Shown one piece after another: positions 23,350-35,892 of a stretch of 64,000 bases of DNA. The stretch covers positions 7,936,001 through 8,000,000 of the forward strand of contig NC_066310.1 of NCBI RefSeq assembly GCF_905404315.1, in the 5' to 3' direction. Source of the stretch: Leptidea sinapis. Lineage: Eukaryota > Arthropoda > Insecta > Lepidoptera > Pieridae. Position 1 is the stretch's first letter. Each line of letters opens with the position of its first letter. Position numbers and translations under genes: made by a program. Below the pieces are notes generated by a model. That model was not told where the DNA came from. It saw nothing but the letters and a program-made list of their open reading frames with translations, and searched no databases.

Positions 23350-24078
23350 CTACTCGGATGGCTAAGGCATCGGTGGATAACCTCAAAAATAAGGAAAGGG
23401 AGAAAAGTGAGCGATGTATTAGAAAAAATAAGAAAACTCAAATGGAATTGGACTGGAAATATTATGAGGAATATGAAAATGGACTAAGGACATATTAGAG
23501 GGGTACCCTAGAAATTATTTTATTTATTTATTTCTTATTAACAAATTACATAGTATAGGTAACAAAATTATTGTACATACATAAACTCATTTGAGTTTTA
23601 CCGTGTACAATAAGGTCGTCGGTAGACATATAATATTATTTAAATTTAAAGTTTAATACTTAATTAACTACTTAAATTTAAATAACTTATTTTTAAAGAA
23701 AAATGAAACAACTTAAAACTACATACAAATATTGATTATACAGAAAAAAAAACAAAACAAAAGCATAAACATTTAGGTGCTAAGAAATTTTATGAACTAG
23801 ATTACAAACTAAATTACTTACAAATACCCTCAATATTAACACTACAAGTATTGTTGCTTTATATTCAGAGTGATTATTTTATTTACAAACAATACAACAC
23901 CGCAAGAACGGAGGGGAGGGTGAAAATTTTTGGGAAATGGGAAAAGAAAAAGGACGGAGGACGTCAAATTAAGGGATGGGAGGACGATTTAGCAACAGGA
24001 TGGAGAAGGTTTACTCGAGATAGGGATAAGTGGAAGAAACTGGGGGAGGTCTTTGACGAAAGACAACCTAACCAATAA
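23350..24078 (+). pseudogene. RTE-type LINE C-terminal remnant, interrupted
   Basis: The plus strand encodes, after frame changes, VSDVLEKIRKLKWNWTGNI (about 23400-23462), the KLKWQWAGHI-like block near the end of RTE-clade pol. The frame resumes at 23890 as KIFGKWEKKKDGGRQIKGWE and continues to LGEVFDERQPNQ with a stop at 24076. The 380 bp between (ATTTATTTATTTCTTATTAA onward) is an insertion. In duplication copy 2 a TGG codon has become TGA (28196), truncating the frame. Confidence 0.65.
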
Positions 24079-24169
24079 TGTGGTTGCTGAAGATTAATAT
24101 AATTTTATTTATAGATTTAAACAGTGGTTATAAATATAAGGATTTAAAATAAACTGAAGCCGGTTAGAT

Positions 24170-24435
24170 TATGGGTCCCACAACGGCGCCTATTTCTGCC
24201 GTGAAGCAGTAATATGTATTATTGTGTTTCGGTCAGAAGGGCGCCGTAGGTAGTGAAATTACTGGGCAAATGAGACTTAACATCTATGTCTCAAGGTGAC
24301 GAGCGCAATTGTAGTGCCGCTCAGAATTTTTGGGTTTTTCAATAATCCTGAGCGGCACTACATTGTAATGGGTAGGGTAGTATCAATTACCATCAGCTGA
24401 ACGTCCTGCTCGTCTCGTCCCTTATTTTCGTAAAA
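24170..24435. repeat. dispersed repeat, near-full copy (and its duplicate at 28327-28595)
   Basis: Shows all family blocks in inverse order to 14910-15165: CGGCGCCTATTTCTGCCGTG, GTGAAATTACTGGGCAAATG, the hairpin GCCGCTCAGAATTTTTGGG with its partner AATCCTGAGCGGC, and GTCTCGTCCCTTATTTT at the end. Confidence 0.7.
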
Positions 24436-25107
24436 AAAACATGTTTTATAAGTAGTGTATAAGTTAAAATGTAGTATGGTCAGTGAATAATGGCTTTTAT
24501 TATTATTATTACCTACTCGGATAATTAGCAGATGTGAAGGTAGCATGTGTAGTAATGGTTCTTTACCATAAGGCGATTCTTTTGCTTGCGATTTATATAT
24601 TTATTTATATGGTATAGGTCTCAAACGCAACATTGGCCTTCTATTATTTTAATGATATCAGGTTATATCATATATATTAAAATATTAAAAATAAATGATT
24701 GCTCAAAAAAATAAGATAAAACCGCTTTGCTATTAAGGTGAGATTTATTTAATTAATAATTTTATTACTGATAAATTAATATTTTCATTCTGTAGTGATT
24801 TAAATATATATAAAATTGTCAGGTGACTTTGTATCGCTACAGAACAAAACCTTTAAAAACATCTACTTTTTAGTTTCTCTTACTATTGAACCGTTCTTAT
24901 ATTTTATTTTTATCCGTTTTAGTCTCAAAAAATATCATCAATACGTATGTACATATAATATAAGTTCAATTTCATATTAGTATATCGCAAGTCAATAACA
25001 TTTTTTACCACGTAAAGGCAAAGTTATAAAAGTCTTTTTATAGGCCCTTGATACGTGTGCGAACTTTGAACTAAAACGGACGTTTCGAGGATGGCGAAAA
25101 TTATCTT

Positions 25108-25326
25108 ACGGCCGTTTTCAATGACGTCTGATGAATCTCAAGTTACGGATATATTGCTGTCACCGTGTACTGACAAAATTTTATCTCTCCATAGTTATGT
25201 CCAATATAGTTATAGTCCAATACGGTCTGTCGATAGGTTATTGAGATGTAAGTAAGCGTAAAAGGATATATTTGTCTACCTCTAGTAAGTTACACTAAGG
25301 ATAGATAGGTAATTGAAAACGGCCGT
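25108..25326. mobile_element. foldback MITE, ACGGCC family (copy in duplication unit 1)
   Basis: The ends ACGGCCGTTTTCAATGACG and AATTGAAAACGGCCGT are inverted repeats. The internal CTCAAGTTACGG and the run CTAGTAAGTTACACTAAGG correspond to the copy at 21817. The same element appears in unit 2 at 29272-29490. Confidence 0.7.
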
Positions 25327-26638
25327 TTAATGATTACGGTTCATAGACAGATACAGGTTAGGCAAATAAAGGATATAAAAAAGCTGTAATTCTTAGAGCA
25401 ATAAAGGAACTGCGTTCGCTTCCAGTAGGAATGGTAATTCAATTGTATTTTTATAGGTACTTAGATAAACAATTTTCAAAATAAAAAATTTTTTCATTTA
25501 AATTAATTACACCTAGTAAGTACCCATGTTAAGACCTTAGGTAATTAATACCCAGGAATAATACTTTAGTGTGCATCACAAGCTACGTCTTACACTCGCG
25601 TTTTGTATGACACTTTGTGTTAGTGTACGTGAATTGCTCAAAATAGAGCTTAGTTCTAAACTCAATTTTTTTCGACGTTTGACTTTGACAGCTATCATAG
25701 TCTATCTAGACGTTTAAATGATCAAAGGTTAAAACTATTAATATTTAATATTTTCTTCGGATATTATCGGGTAGATATCATTATCGGGTTTTCATTTTAC
25801 AAAAAAATATTAAAATAAAGAAAACTACTTAAATAAAGAAAAACCTTTGAGGAGCGGATTGAAGAAGTACCTACTCACACGAATCTTAGTAATCCAATAA
25901 AATAGATTTATCTTTAAAACTGACTTTACTCAATTGCTTATATACGTGTTACTTTAATGAACTAACCACAGAACAGGTAAAGAAGTAACCAATATTGTAG
26001 TGAAATAATTTTGTCTATGTCTTTTTCAAATTACTTATAAGGGCTTCAACAATTTCGTGTGGGTTAAAAGGTTTGACTGATTGCATCATGGTTGCAGGTC
26101 AAGCTAATTTTGAGTGTAACTGTGGCGGGAATTCAGGGCGGCGCGTAATATCCGCTAAATCGCTTCAGCGAGTCCGAAATAACATCGTTCATTTCTGAAT
26201 TTGTGCTCTCATTTTTAACTTATGACCTAGCATCATGTTAGAAATGAGCTGCGTCGATTTTAAAAATACACAATTGATCATTTTTAAATATTAATATTGA
26301 GGTTAAAGTCTAAATTTGATGTTTAGTACGAAAAATGGGTGTGCGTGTAATCTTCACGCGCGATTAAACTAAAATTTAAAAATGAACACCTACGTTTTTA
26401 CAGGTCAAGTCATTTTCAGGTTCAGGTCAGGTTCAGATTGCTATAAAATTTCTCTCATACGTCGTTAAAGAAGTATCACTTAAAAAAATTAAAAAATTGT
26501 GGCGAGCTGTTAGCCTCTATTTTCAGCAGCACACGAAAACTAAAACAGAGTGACTGACCTATTGCGAGTGTAAGATGTAGCAGTCATGATCACTAAAGTA
26601 ATAAATCTGGTCTGTTGTGTTGCGTTGCCTAACAGTAG

Positions 26639-29600
26639 AGGCTCTATCTAGAAGCATAAATTATCTAAGTCGTCGCCAGTAACAAAAAGGTGTCTTTCCA
26701 CGTGTATGACAACAATTTCAACCTATTATAAGTAGATTATTCCTCGTATCTATATATATACTAGCTGCCCCGACAGACGTTGTTCTGTAGATAATAAAAA
26801 AAATACTGTTTTATAGGAATTTGCCAATAATATTTCAAAACATCAAGAATTATTTCGTAAAAAATGCTCCGTTGTTATAATGAAATTGTTTCACAGCGGA
26901 ACTGTCAAACCGTGCGTCACTAAATTCTCTCATAGAAAATATGTCAATACAAAACAAATATTGAAAATAAAAATAATTATGGGTCCCAAATCGAAATAAA
27001 AACTCCTATCTATCCTATCTCTCAAGTTGGACCAAACTGCACTCCATGAAGTAATCCCCATTAAAATCTGTTCATTAGTTTAGGAGTCCATTGAGGACAA
27101 ACATTGTGACACGAGATTTATATATATTAAGAGATAAGAGATTTCCACGTATATAGTCACTCATCACGATATCTATGGAACCATTAGAGCTAAAGACTTG
27201 AAATTTGGTAGGTATATTCTTTTCGTCGAGTAGAGGTCAGCTGATTTTCCAAAATTCCATCCGCAAGAGTTTCTTTTTATTATGAACAGAACAATGTCTG
27301 TCGGGTCAGCTAGTATTAAATAAAATTTGTTGTATGGTCGTCTGTATTATACGCTTATCGTATCTTAGTTACAGAGTTACATACATAATGTGTATACACG
27401 CATAGAATGTATGCCTAACTTGGGGCTGTGTAAGATTATTCATGTTAATTTTGACTGCTGAATTCGATACACCGCAAGAAGCGAACAACCAATTTGAATT
27501 ACAAATTATTACCTACTCGGATGGCTAAGGCATCGGTGGATAACCTCAAAAATAAGGAAAGGGAGAAAAGTGAGCGATGTATTAGAAAAAATAAGAAAAC
27601 TCAAATGGAATTGGACTGGAAATATTATGAGGAATATGAAAATGGACTAAGGACATATTAGAGGGGTACCCTAGAAATTATTTTATTTATTTATTTCTTA
27701 TTAACAAATTACATAGTATAGGTAACAAAATTATTGTACATACATAAACTCATTTGAGTTTTACCGTGTACAATAAGGTCGTCGGTAGACATATAATATT
27801 ATTTAAATTTAAAGTTTAATACTTAATTAACTACTTAAATTTAAATAACTTATTTTTAAAGAAAAATGAAACAACTTAAAACTACATACAAATATTGATT
27901 ATACAGAAAAAAAAACCAAACAAAAGCATAAACATTTAGGTGCTAAGAAATTTTATGAACTAGATTACAAACTAAATTACTTACAAATACCCTCAATATT
28001 AACACTACAAGTATTGTTGCTTTATATTCAGAGTGATTATTTTATTTACAAACAATACAACACCGCAAGAACGGAGGGGAGGGTGAAAATTTTTGGGAAA
28101 TGGGAAAAGAAAAAGGACGGAGGACGTCAAATTAAGGGATGGGAGGACGATTTAGCAACAGGATGGAGAAGGTTTACTCGAGATAGGGATAAGTGAAAGA
28201 AACTGGGGGAGGTCTTTGACGAAAGACAACCTAACCAATAATGTGGTTGCTGAAGATTAATATAATTTTATTTATAGATTTAAACAGTGGTTATAAATAT
28301 AAGGATTTAAAATAAACTGAAGCCGGTTAGATTATGGGTCCCACAACGGCGCCTATTTCTGCCGTGAAGCAGTAATATGTATTATTGTGTTTCGGTCAGA
28401 AGGGCGCCGTAGGTAGTGAAATTACTGGGCAAATGAGACTTAACATCTATGTCTCAAGGTGACGAGCGCAATTGTAGTGCCGCTCAGAATTTTTGGATTT
28501 TTCAATAATCCTGAGCGGCACTACATTGTAATGGGTAGGGTAGTATCAATTACCATCAGCTGAACGTCCTGCTCGTCTCGTCCCTTATTTTCGTAAAAAA
28601 AAACATGTTTTATAAGTAGTGTATAAGTTAAAATGTAGTATGGTCAGTGAATAATGGCTTTTATTATTATTATTACCTACTCGGATAATTAGCAGATGTG
28701 AAGGTAGCATGTGTAGTAATGGTTCTTTACCATAAGGCGATTCTTTTGCTTGAGATTTATATATTTATTTATATGGTATAGGTCTCAAACGCAACATTGG
28801 CCTTCTATTATTTTAATGATATCAGGTTATATCATATATATTAAAATATTAAAAATAAATGATTGCTCAAAAAAATAAGATAAAACCGCTTTGCTATTAA
28901 GGTGAGATTTATTTAATTAATAATTTTATTACTGATAAATTAATATTTTCATTCTGTAGTGATTTAAATATATATAAAATTGTCAGGTGACTTTGTATCG
29001 CTACAGAACAAAACCTTTAAAAACATCTACTTTTTAGTTTCTCTTACTATTGAACCGTTCTTATATTTTATTTTTATCCGTTTTAGTCTCAAAAAATATC
29101 ATCAATACGTATGTACATATAATATAAGTTCAATTTCATATTAGTATATCGCAAGTCAATAACATTTTTTACCACGTAAAGGCAAAGTTATAAAAGTCTT
29201 TTTATAGGCCCTTGATACGTGTGCGAACTTTGAACTAAAACGGACGTTTCGAGGATGGCGAAAATTATCTTACGGCCGTTTTCAATGACGTCTGATGAAT
29301 CTCAAGTTACGGATATATTGCTGTCACCGTGTACTGACAAAATTTTATCTCTCCATAGTTATGTCCAATATAGTTATAGTCCAATACGGTCTGTCGATAG
29401 GTTATTGAGATGTAAGTAAGCGTAAAAGGATATATTTGTCTACCTCTAGTAAGTTACACTAAGGATAGATAGGTAATTGAAAACGGCCGTTTAATGATTA
29501 CGGTTCATAGACAGATACAGGTTAGGCAAATAAAGGATATAAAAAAGCTGTAATTCTTAGAGCAATAAAGGAACTGCGTTCGCTTCCAGTAGGAATGGTA

Positions 29601-30806
29601 ATTCAATTGTATTTTTATAGGTACTTAGATAAACAATTTTCAAAATAAAAAATTTTTTCATTTAAATTAATTACACCTAGTAAGTACCCATGTTAAGACC
29701 TTAGGTAATTAATACCCAGGAATAATACTTTAGTGTGCATCACAAGCTACGTCTTACACTCGCGTTTTGTATGACACTTTGTGTTAGTGTACGTGAATTG
29801 CTCAAAATAGAGCTTAGTTCTAAACTCAATTTTTTTCGACGTTTGACTTTGACAGCTATCATAGTCTATCTAGACGTTTAAATGATCAAAGGTTAAAACT
29901 ATTAATATTTAATATTTTCTTCGGATATTATCGGGTAGATATCATTATCGGGTTTTCATTTTACAAAAAAATATTAAAATAAAGAAAACTACTTAAATAA
30001 AGAAAAACCTTTGAGGAGCGGATTGAAGAAGTACCTACTCACACGAATCTTAGTAATCCAATAAAATAGATTTATCTTTAAAACTGACTTTACTCAATTG
30101 CTTATATACGTGTTACTTTAATGAACTAACCACAGAACAGGTAAAGAAGTAACCAATATTGTAGTGAAATAATTTTGTCTATGTCTTTTTCAAATTACTT
30201 ATAAGGGCTTCAACAATTTCGTGTGGGTTAAAAGGTTTGACTGATTGCATCATGGTTGCAGGTCAAGCTAATTTTGAGTGTAACTGTGGCGGGAATTCAG
30301 GGCGGCGCGTAATATCCGCTAAATCGCTTCAGCGAGTCCGAAATAACATCGTTCATTTCTGAATTTGTGCTCTCATTTTTAACTTATGACCTAGCATCAT
30401 GTTAGAAATGAGCTGCGTCGATTTTAAAAATACACAATTGATCATTTTTAAATATTAATATTGAGGTTAAAGTCTAAATTTGATGTTTAGTACGAAAAAT
30501 GGGTGTGCGTGTAATCTTCACGCGCGATTAAACTAAAATTTAAAAATGAACACCTACGTTTTTACAGGTCAAGTCATTTTCAGGTTCAGGTCAGGTTCAG
30601 ATTGCTATAAAATTTCTCTCATACGTCGTTAAAGAAGTATTACTTAAAAAAAATAAAAAAAAAATTGTGGCGAACTGTTAGCCTCTATTTTCAGCAGCAC
30701 ACGAAAACTAAAACAGAGTGACTGACCTATTGCGAGTGTAAGATGTAGCAGTCATGATCACTAAAGTAATAAATCTGGTCTGTTGTGTTGCGTTGCCTAA
30801 CAGTAG
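26639..30806. repeat. tandem segmental duplication, copy 2
   Basis: The second copy is about 11 bp longer than the first. Differences seen include a TCCTATCTA-type insertion near 27006, GTGTATACACG for GTATATACACG near 27390, TGA for TGG at 28196, GCTTGAGA for GCTTGCGA near 28750, and a longer A run near 30645. After 30806 the sequence departs from the unit at AGGCTCTATC. The differences mean the copies are distinct loci or haplotypes and not an exact duplicate. Confidence 0.95.
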
Positions 30807-30842
30807 AGGCTCTATCGAGACGTATAATTTATCTAAGGTACA

Positions 30843-31127
30843 TCTAATATATAAAATTCTCATGTCGCGGTATTTGTAGTTAAACTCCTTCGAAACGGCT
30901 TGACCGATTGTCATGAAATTTTGAGTTGATATTGGGTAGTCTGAGAATCGGACAACATCTATTTTTCATTCCCCTAAATGTTAAGGGTGGTTTTTAATTT
31001 TTTTGTCTTTTTTTTAATTTGGTTGATTATGAGTCAGCATTGAAAAATACACACAAATTCTACGATCAACAGTTACTTTTGTATCGCGATTTTAATATCG
31101 GCAATACAACGTTTGCTGGGTCAGCTC
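30843..31127 (+). mobile_element. Helitron-like element, second family
   Basis: Starts TCTAATATATAAAATTCTCA, carries CTCCTTCGAAACGGCTTGAC and ends AACGTTTGCTGGGTCAGCTC, where intact relatives would end CAGCTAG. This layout is common in lepidopteran non-autonomous Helitrons. The 3' terminus is mutated, so this copy looks old. Confidence 0.55.
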
Positions 31128-31129
31128 TT

Positions 31130-31900
31130 TGTGATATAAGAAAGTCCCCGTGACATTGAAAACCCACGCATTTGGTTCGGGCTTTTTAATGATAGTTCGC
31201 TTGCAATACACACTCGAGTATCACACAAAGTTTTTCAATACAGTTGTGGGAAATAGTAAAAAACAAATCAAAAAATTAAATATGTTTCAACATACTTTCA
31301 GAAAATGGCGCGTTTTTGCAACTGGACCTTCTTTTTTTTAAACCGAAGCTAGGCAACGTCATCGCGTATATAGCCTATTTGATTTTTGACAAATGTTGAT
31401 GAGAAAATAATTAAATTCAGACTGTTAATTAAATCTATTTATTGTATGAAAACAAACATTTAAAATAAGTGAGAATTCAATCCTAAGACGTAGGGACTCA
31501 TGCATTTTTCGTCGTATAAAATATTACGTAGAATTTACATTCTCTTTTGTATAATGTATCCGATTTTATTTTATGTATGAAATCTCATTACTACAAAACT
31601 TTTTGAATTGACTTTTAAATTTATAAGTAAACTGTAAAAATAATGATCGAGCTAGTAAATTAATGCAGGCTAGCGAAACTCTGAAAAAAGCGATTCACTC
31701 GATTGTATAAAACGTGCAGTCATGTCAAACAGATTGACAGATGACGGCTATATTCTTGTAAAAAACTGAGATAGTCGAAATCTATTACGTTTAAAGCAAC
31801 TGTTCGTTTTCAAACTTAGCCGGATTATACTTTGTCCAATCGCGATACTGTATAATTACTACTATTTCAAACTTATGTCATATGACTTATTTTTTTTTTT
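31130..31900. other. intergenic sequence, no gene seen
   Basis: A/T-rich. A piece at about 31665-31870 (CAGGCTAGCGAAACTCTGAA, CGATTCACTCGATTGTATAA) resembles 15650-15860, so it is an unnamed dispersed repeat. Nothing else is recognised. Confidence 0.5.
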
Positions 31901-31904
31901 TTAA

Positions 31905-32891
31905 AGTAATAGGAGGACAAACGAGCGTACGGGTCACCTGGTGTTAAGTGATCACCACACATCACAAGAGGAATCACAAGAGCGTTGCCGGCCTTTAAGG
32001 AAGGTGTACGTGGTTTTTTTTAAGGTACCCATGTCGTATTGTCCCGGAAACACCGCACAAGGAAGCTCATTCCATAGCTTTGTAGTACGAGGGAGAAAGC
32101 TCTTTGAAAACCGCACTGTGGAGGACCGCCACACATCCAGATGGTGGGGATGAAATCCTATCTTGTGGATGTGGTGTCGTGCGAAGGTGGAATTCGGCGG
32201 CAGGAATCAGGTTAAACAGCTCTTTGGAACACTCCCCGTGATAAATGCGGTAGAAGACACACAATGATGCGACGTCTCTACGCAACGCCAAGAGATCCAG
32301 CTGTTCACAGAGCACTGAGTCCCCGACAATTCGAGCTGCTCTACGTTGCACGCGGTCAAATGGATCGAGCAGATACTGGGGTGCGCCAGACCAGAGATGA
32401 CAGCAATACTCCGTGTGTGGCCGGACCTGCGCTTTGTAGAGCGCTAGAATGTGGGCCGGCTTGAAGTATTGCCGTGCTCTATTGATGACGCCCAGCTTCT
32501 TCGAAGCCAATTTGGCTTTGCCCTCCAGATGGCCACGGAATTGACAATCGCTCGAGATTTCTAGACCCAGTATTCCAACACTAGGCGCGGCTTTAAGAGA
32601 AGTGTTCTCGAAGAGCGGTGATACGACAAATGGGTTTTTTTTTGTGGTAAACGCGCAAACTTGAGTCTTCTGGGGGTTAAATTGGACTAGGTTCAATTTA
32701 CCACATTCCGCGACCTTCTCGAGAGAGGACTCGATAGAAGACACAAGTTTCTCCCGGCACTGGTCGACGATTTCCCGAGAGAGACCTGCATGGCCCGTGT
32801 ATACGGCATCACCAGTGCTGTCATCTGCATAGCAATGCATGTTGGAGGTGTCCAACATATCATTGATATGCAGAAGAAACAATGACTGCAC
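31905..32891 (-). mobile_element. Jockey-like LINE, best-preserved 3' fragment
   Basis: An open minus-strand frame of 274 aa begins within the RT domain (LLHINDMLDTSNMHCYADDS, which contains the catalytic YADD) and continues through VQFNPQKTQVCAFTTKK, LGLEISSDCQFRGHLEGKAK, YCCHLWSGAPQYLLDPFDRV and the C-terminal block near FHLRTTPHPQD. After one frame break, MWRSSTVRFSKSFLPRTTK follows. The element ends at about 31905 with AATAGGAGGACAAACG. It is 5'-truncated within the RT. It is the reference for the other fragments of this family in the window. Confidence 0.85.
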
Positions 32892-32989
32892 GTTTCATAC
32901 TAAACTAAATTTCAATTTTTACTTAGGCATATTAAATGTAAAGGTTTGAATAAGAGGTGTATTAAATTAAATTTTTAAGTTTTATTATT

Positions 32990-33800
32990 ATTATTATTAT
33001 TTATTTATTTATAAATATACAGTTTCTTCTTAAAATAATACAAAGTCCTGCAAAATTGTTTACACAGTTTGTCTACAGGATCGAGCGAGTCTCATAAAAT
33101 AAATCTTAAAGCCTATATTACAAATGTTACTGCAACAATAAATATTGATTTAATCGTTTTTTAAATTTATTTTTATTTGGTTCCCGTCGGATGTCGTCTG
33201 GCAAACTATTAAGCAGATATGGTATTCTTTTCTTTAAAGTTCTATCGCCAAAGTAATTGTTTACTCTAGGTACTTCAAGTTTGCCTGATGTCATCGAACG
33301 GGTGCCAAGATTATCACTAATTAAGGATGGGCTATGATCTTGAGAGTCATGGTTATTTAAGGCTAAAAGTTATTTGTGCTTTTTACTTATTGGGAGTATA
33401 TTACAAATTTTAAATAACTTTGAGTAATTGTCTTTACATTTAGCTTTTGTTTTTTTGTTAACAAGTAATTTTAAAAACCTTATTTGCAATGCTTCGATTT
33501 TATCAATATATGTTTTAAATGTCCATAACTATCAAGAGCATAGCTCATAATTGAATCTACTAATGTATAATACAAACATTTTAATGTAGCTAAGGGAACT
33601 TTAAAACTTAAGTGATAGAATTTACCTAAAAGTATCCTTAACTTATTACAAATAAAATCTATATGGTCGGACCATAAAAAGTTTGAATCTATTTTAACAC
33701 CAAGATAAGTTATACAATTAACTCTTTCAATTGGCTTACACTTACAGTTTGTAAAATTATTATGAAGGCACAGTAGACTATGTATATACATATTCGGGGG
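32990..33800 (-). pseudogene. second LINE family, RT C-terminal remnant with 3' region
   Basis: The minus-strand frame 33791-33480 shows VNCITYLGVKIDSNFLWSDH (the RT block after the catalytic site) and YYTLVDSIMSYALDSYGH, typical of CR1/Jockey-type RTs. The rest down to the TTATTATTATTATT tail near 32985 is decayed coding and 3' sequence. It is unrelated at sequence level to the family at 31905. Confidence 0.65.
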
Positions 33801-33849
33801 TGAATCTGTGAGGGGTAAATATGTTATTGATGGTAAATTTGTTATTGGT

Positions 33850-35035
33850 TATTGATACATTTCAGTTTTTGACGTCGATTTTCTTAAACGTAGTTTTTTT
33901 TAGATTTATAATAACAATACTTATTATCACGGCTTTATAATGAAAGTGTTCTGACGAATATTCACTTTTTATCTGAGTTCACTTAAAAAGATTCAAATAT
34001 GTGTAGGATAATTAAAATTCAATCAAAAAGCAAATTTGTAGTCACTAAACGCACTATCAGGCTGAGCATTATACAAATTAATATGTTAATAAAATCATTA
34101 TTATTCAAACAAAACAAATCTTGTAACTATATTTACAATACTATGACTACATAAAATTAAAACTATCATTACGTGGAAGCGTACCAAGAATACTGGCAGC
34201 ATTACCGCGTTGGATAGCAAGGCTGATCTGCTGATGTTAATTATACATACAATATGCATCACAAATGAGTTCAATGAATCTACTAATGATAATAATCTAA
34301 TTCGATATAAGTAGGTATATCTGAATATCTCCTTATTCAAATAATTGGCAGTACATCTCATATCGCGCCTTAATAAAAATTTAAGATTAAATCTCGGAAG
34401 AAGAGGCACATAATAGGTTTCACGAAGAAAGTAATAATTTAAGTATCTCAATACGAGTATATATTGTAAGATATGAATAATATTCCCAGTCAGCTCACAA
34501 AATGCGGTAAACACAATATCCCAAGTTAGAAGGAAATGAATGGCAAATCAAATACTCAACAAACTGGGGCGTGAAACCGTGATTTTATTTTGAGGAGCTT
34601 TATGTCTTGAAGAACCCTTTGATTTATCCTCTCCGCCTGTTATCTCTGTATAGGAATTACTGAAAAAATGTGTATTCATTCATGTATTTGACGTTATGTT
34701 GAACGCGAATTCAGCTCATTGCCCTTGTTTCTCGGGAGGCTGGAATTCAAATGAGATTCCAGATATTTTTTCTTTATTAATTAGTTTTTCTTTAATTGTG
34801 ACACTATAACGTTTATAGTAGTAGTTATTAGAAACCAGGCTTGTGGTTGAAACCCGAATTCTCAATTTTTTAATTAATTAAATTTCTAAATCGGACAGTA
34901 AATATAGAATGAGAACACACAATTAGGCCATGTTCAGATGCTAAGATTTTGACGCGCGTTCCAGAATCGCGCGACTAGGCATCGCGCTATTTACATACAA
35001 CCGATCACATGAACGCGCGTTAACAGTGGACGTCT
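33850..35035. other. intergenic sequence, no gene seen
   Basis: Mostly A/T-rich. A GC-richer patch at about 34925-35035 with several CGCGC words (GACGCGCGTTCCAGAATCGC) resembles the repeat-like patch at 58.4-58.9 kb. No supported coding region. Confidence 0.45.
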
Positions 35036-35037
35036 TT

Positions 35038-35650
35038 CAAAATCAAATCAAAATCACTTTATTTATGTTTGTCAAGGAAATAATACTTTTGAATGTCAAA
35101 AGGTTTTTTTCTCTTTACATTTACCACCACTTCGGAAAAGGATGAGCTTGAATGAGAAGAAGTAGCATGAAACTCATTACCACTCTTTAAAATCAACATT
35201 TACAGCTTCATCGCTTAACAAATCATTTCAATTACAATATAATATGTAAAGTGGTACAACAAAAATACTTAAACGTGAAATACTCAATGCCTTGCACTAG
35301 TAAATAAAAAAGTAAATGTAAATTAATACGTACAAGAGTTTGCAGTACAGTTGCATATAGATACACACACTGTAAATAAATAAAGGTATTATGCGACTAT
35401 TTCATCAGCGATTATAAAAATGAACATATATTAAATAAATTTCATTCATGCAGAGTTTTTAGTAACAGGATCATACAACCACCACAAGTAGTGCCCGTTA
35501 AAGAGATGACGTATGGACCGTAGCCATCGCCTCCCTCGACAGTATTTTAGGGAAGGAAAAGAACCGCCCACGACGTCACAACAAGCAGTGGTTTTAAACG
35601 AGCATGTCGAAGCCTGTCACGAGAACTCGACCAAATAACAAAAAAAATTA
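35038..35650 (-). repeat. LINE 3'-tail repeat, copy 3
   Basis: More diverged copy of the repeat at 3129 and 3885: AATCAAATCAAAATCACTTT start, GTAAATAAATAAAGGTATT, ACAGGATCAT, TTTTAGGGAAGG. It has the same minus-strand orientation and no coding part adjacent. Confidence 0.6.
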
Positions 35651-35892
35651 ATAAATTTCTGAGTCTTTATACACTCAAAGTTCATAGGTATGTAAACTTT
35701 TTTGTTATTGATGACATACTGGCTGGTTGTGAAAAAAAATTAAGATTACGTTTTGTTTTTTTCATAAAATTAAATGAAAGGGAATTTGTTTGAATTTAAG
35801 TGCATTTCTATTGCTATGTTTAGTCTTGATGTTCTAATTTTACCAACCATTTAAATAAAGTTAGCGACAAAATTGAATTGTTAGATATTCTT

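Larger units (their letters stand above)
22482..26638. repeat. tandem segmental duplication, copy 1 (4157 bp)
   Basis: The stretch is repeated immediately to its right with an offset of 4157 bp. I followed the match through every line and saw only scattered single-base changes and small indels. The unit contains a Helitron-like element, an RTE-type LINE remnant, a dispersed repeat copy and an ACGGCC MITE, but no host gene. Both boundaries lie at the short shared word AGGCTCTATC. Confidence 0.95.
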
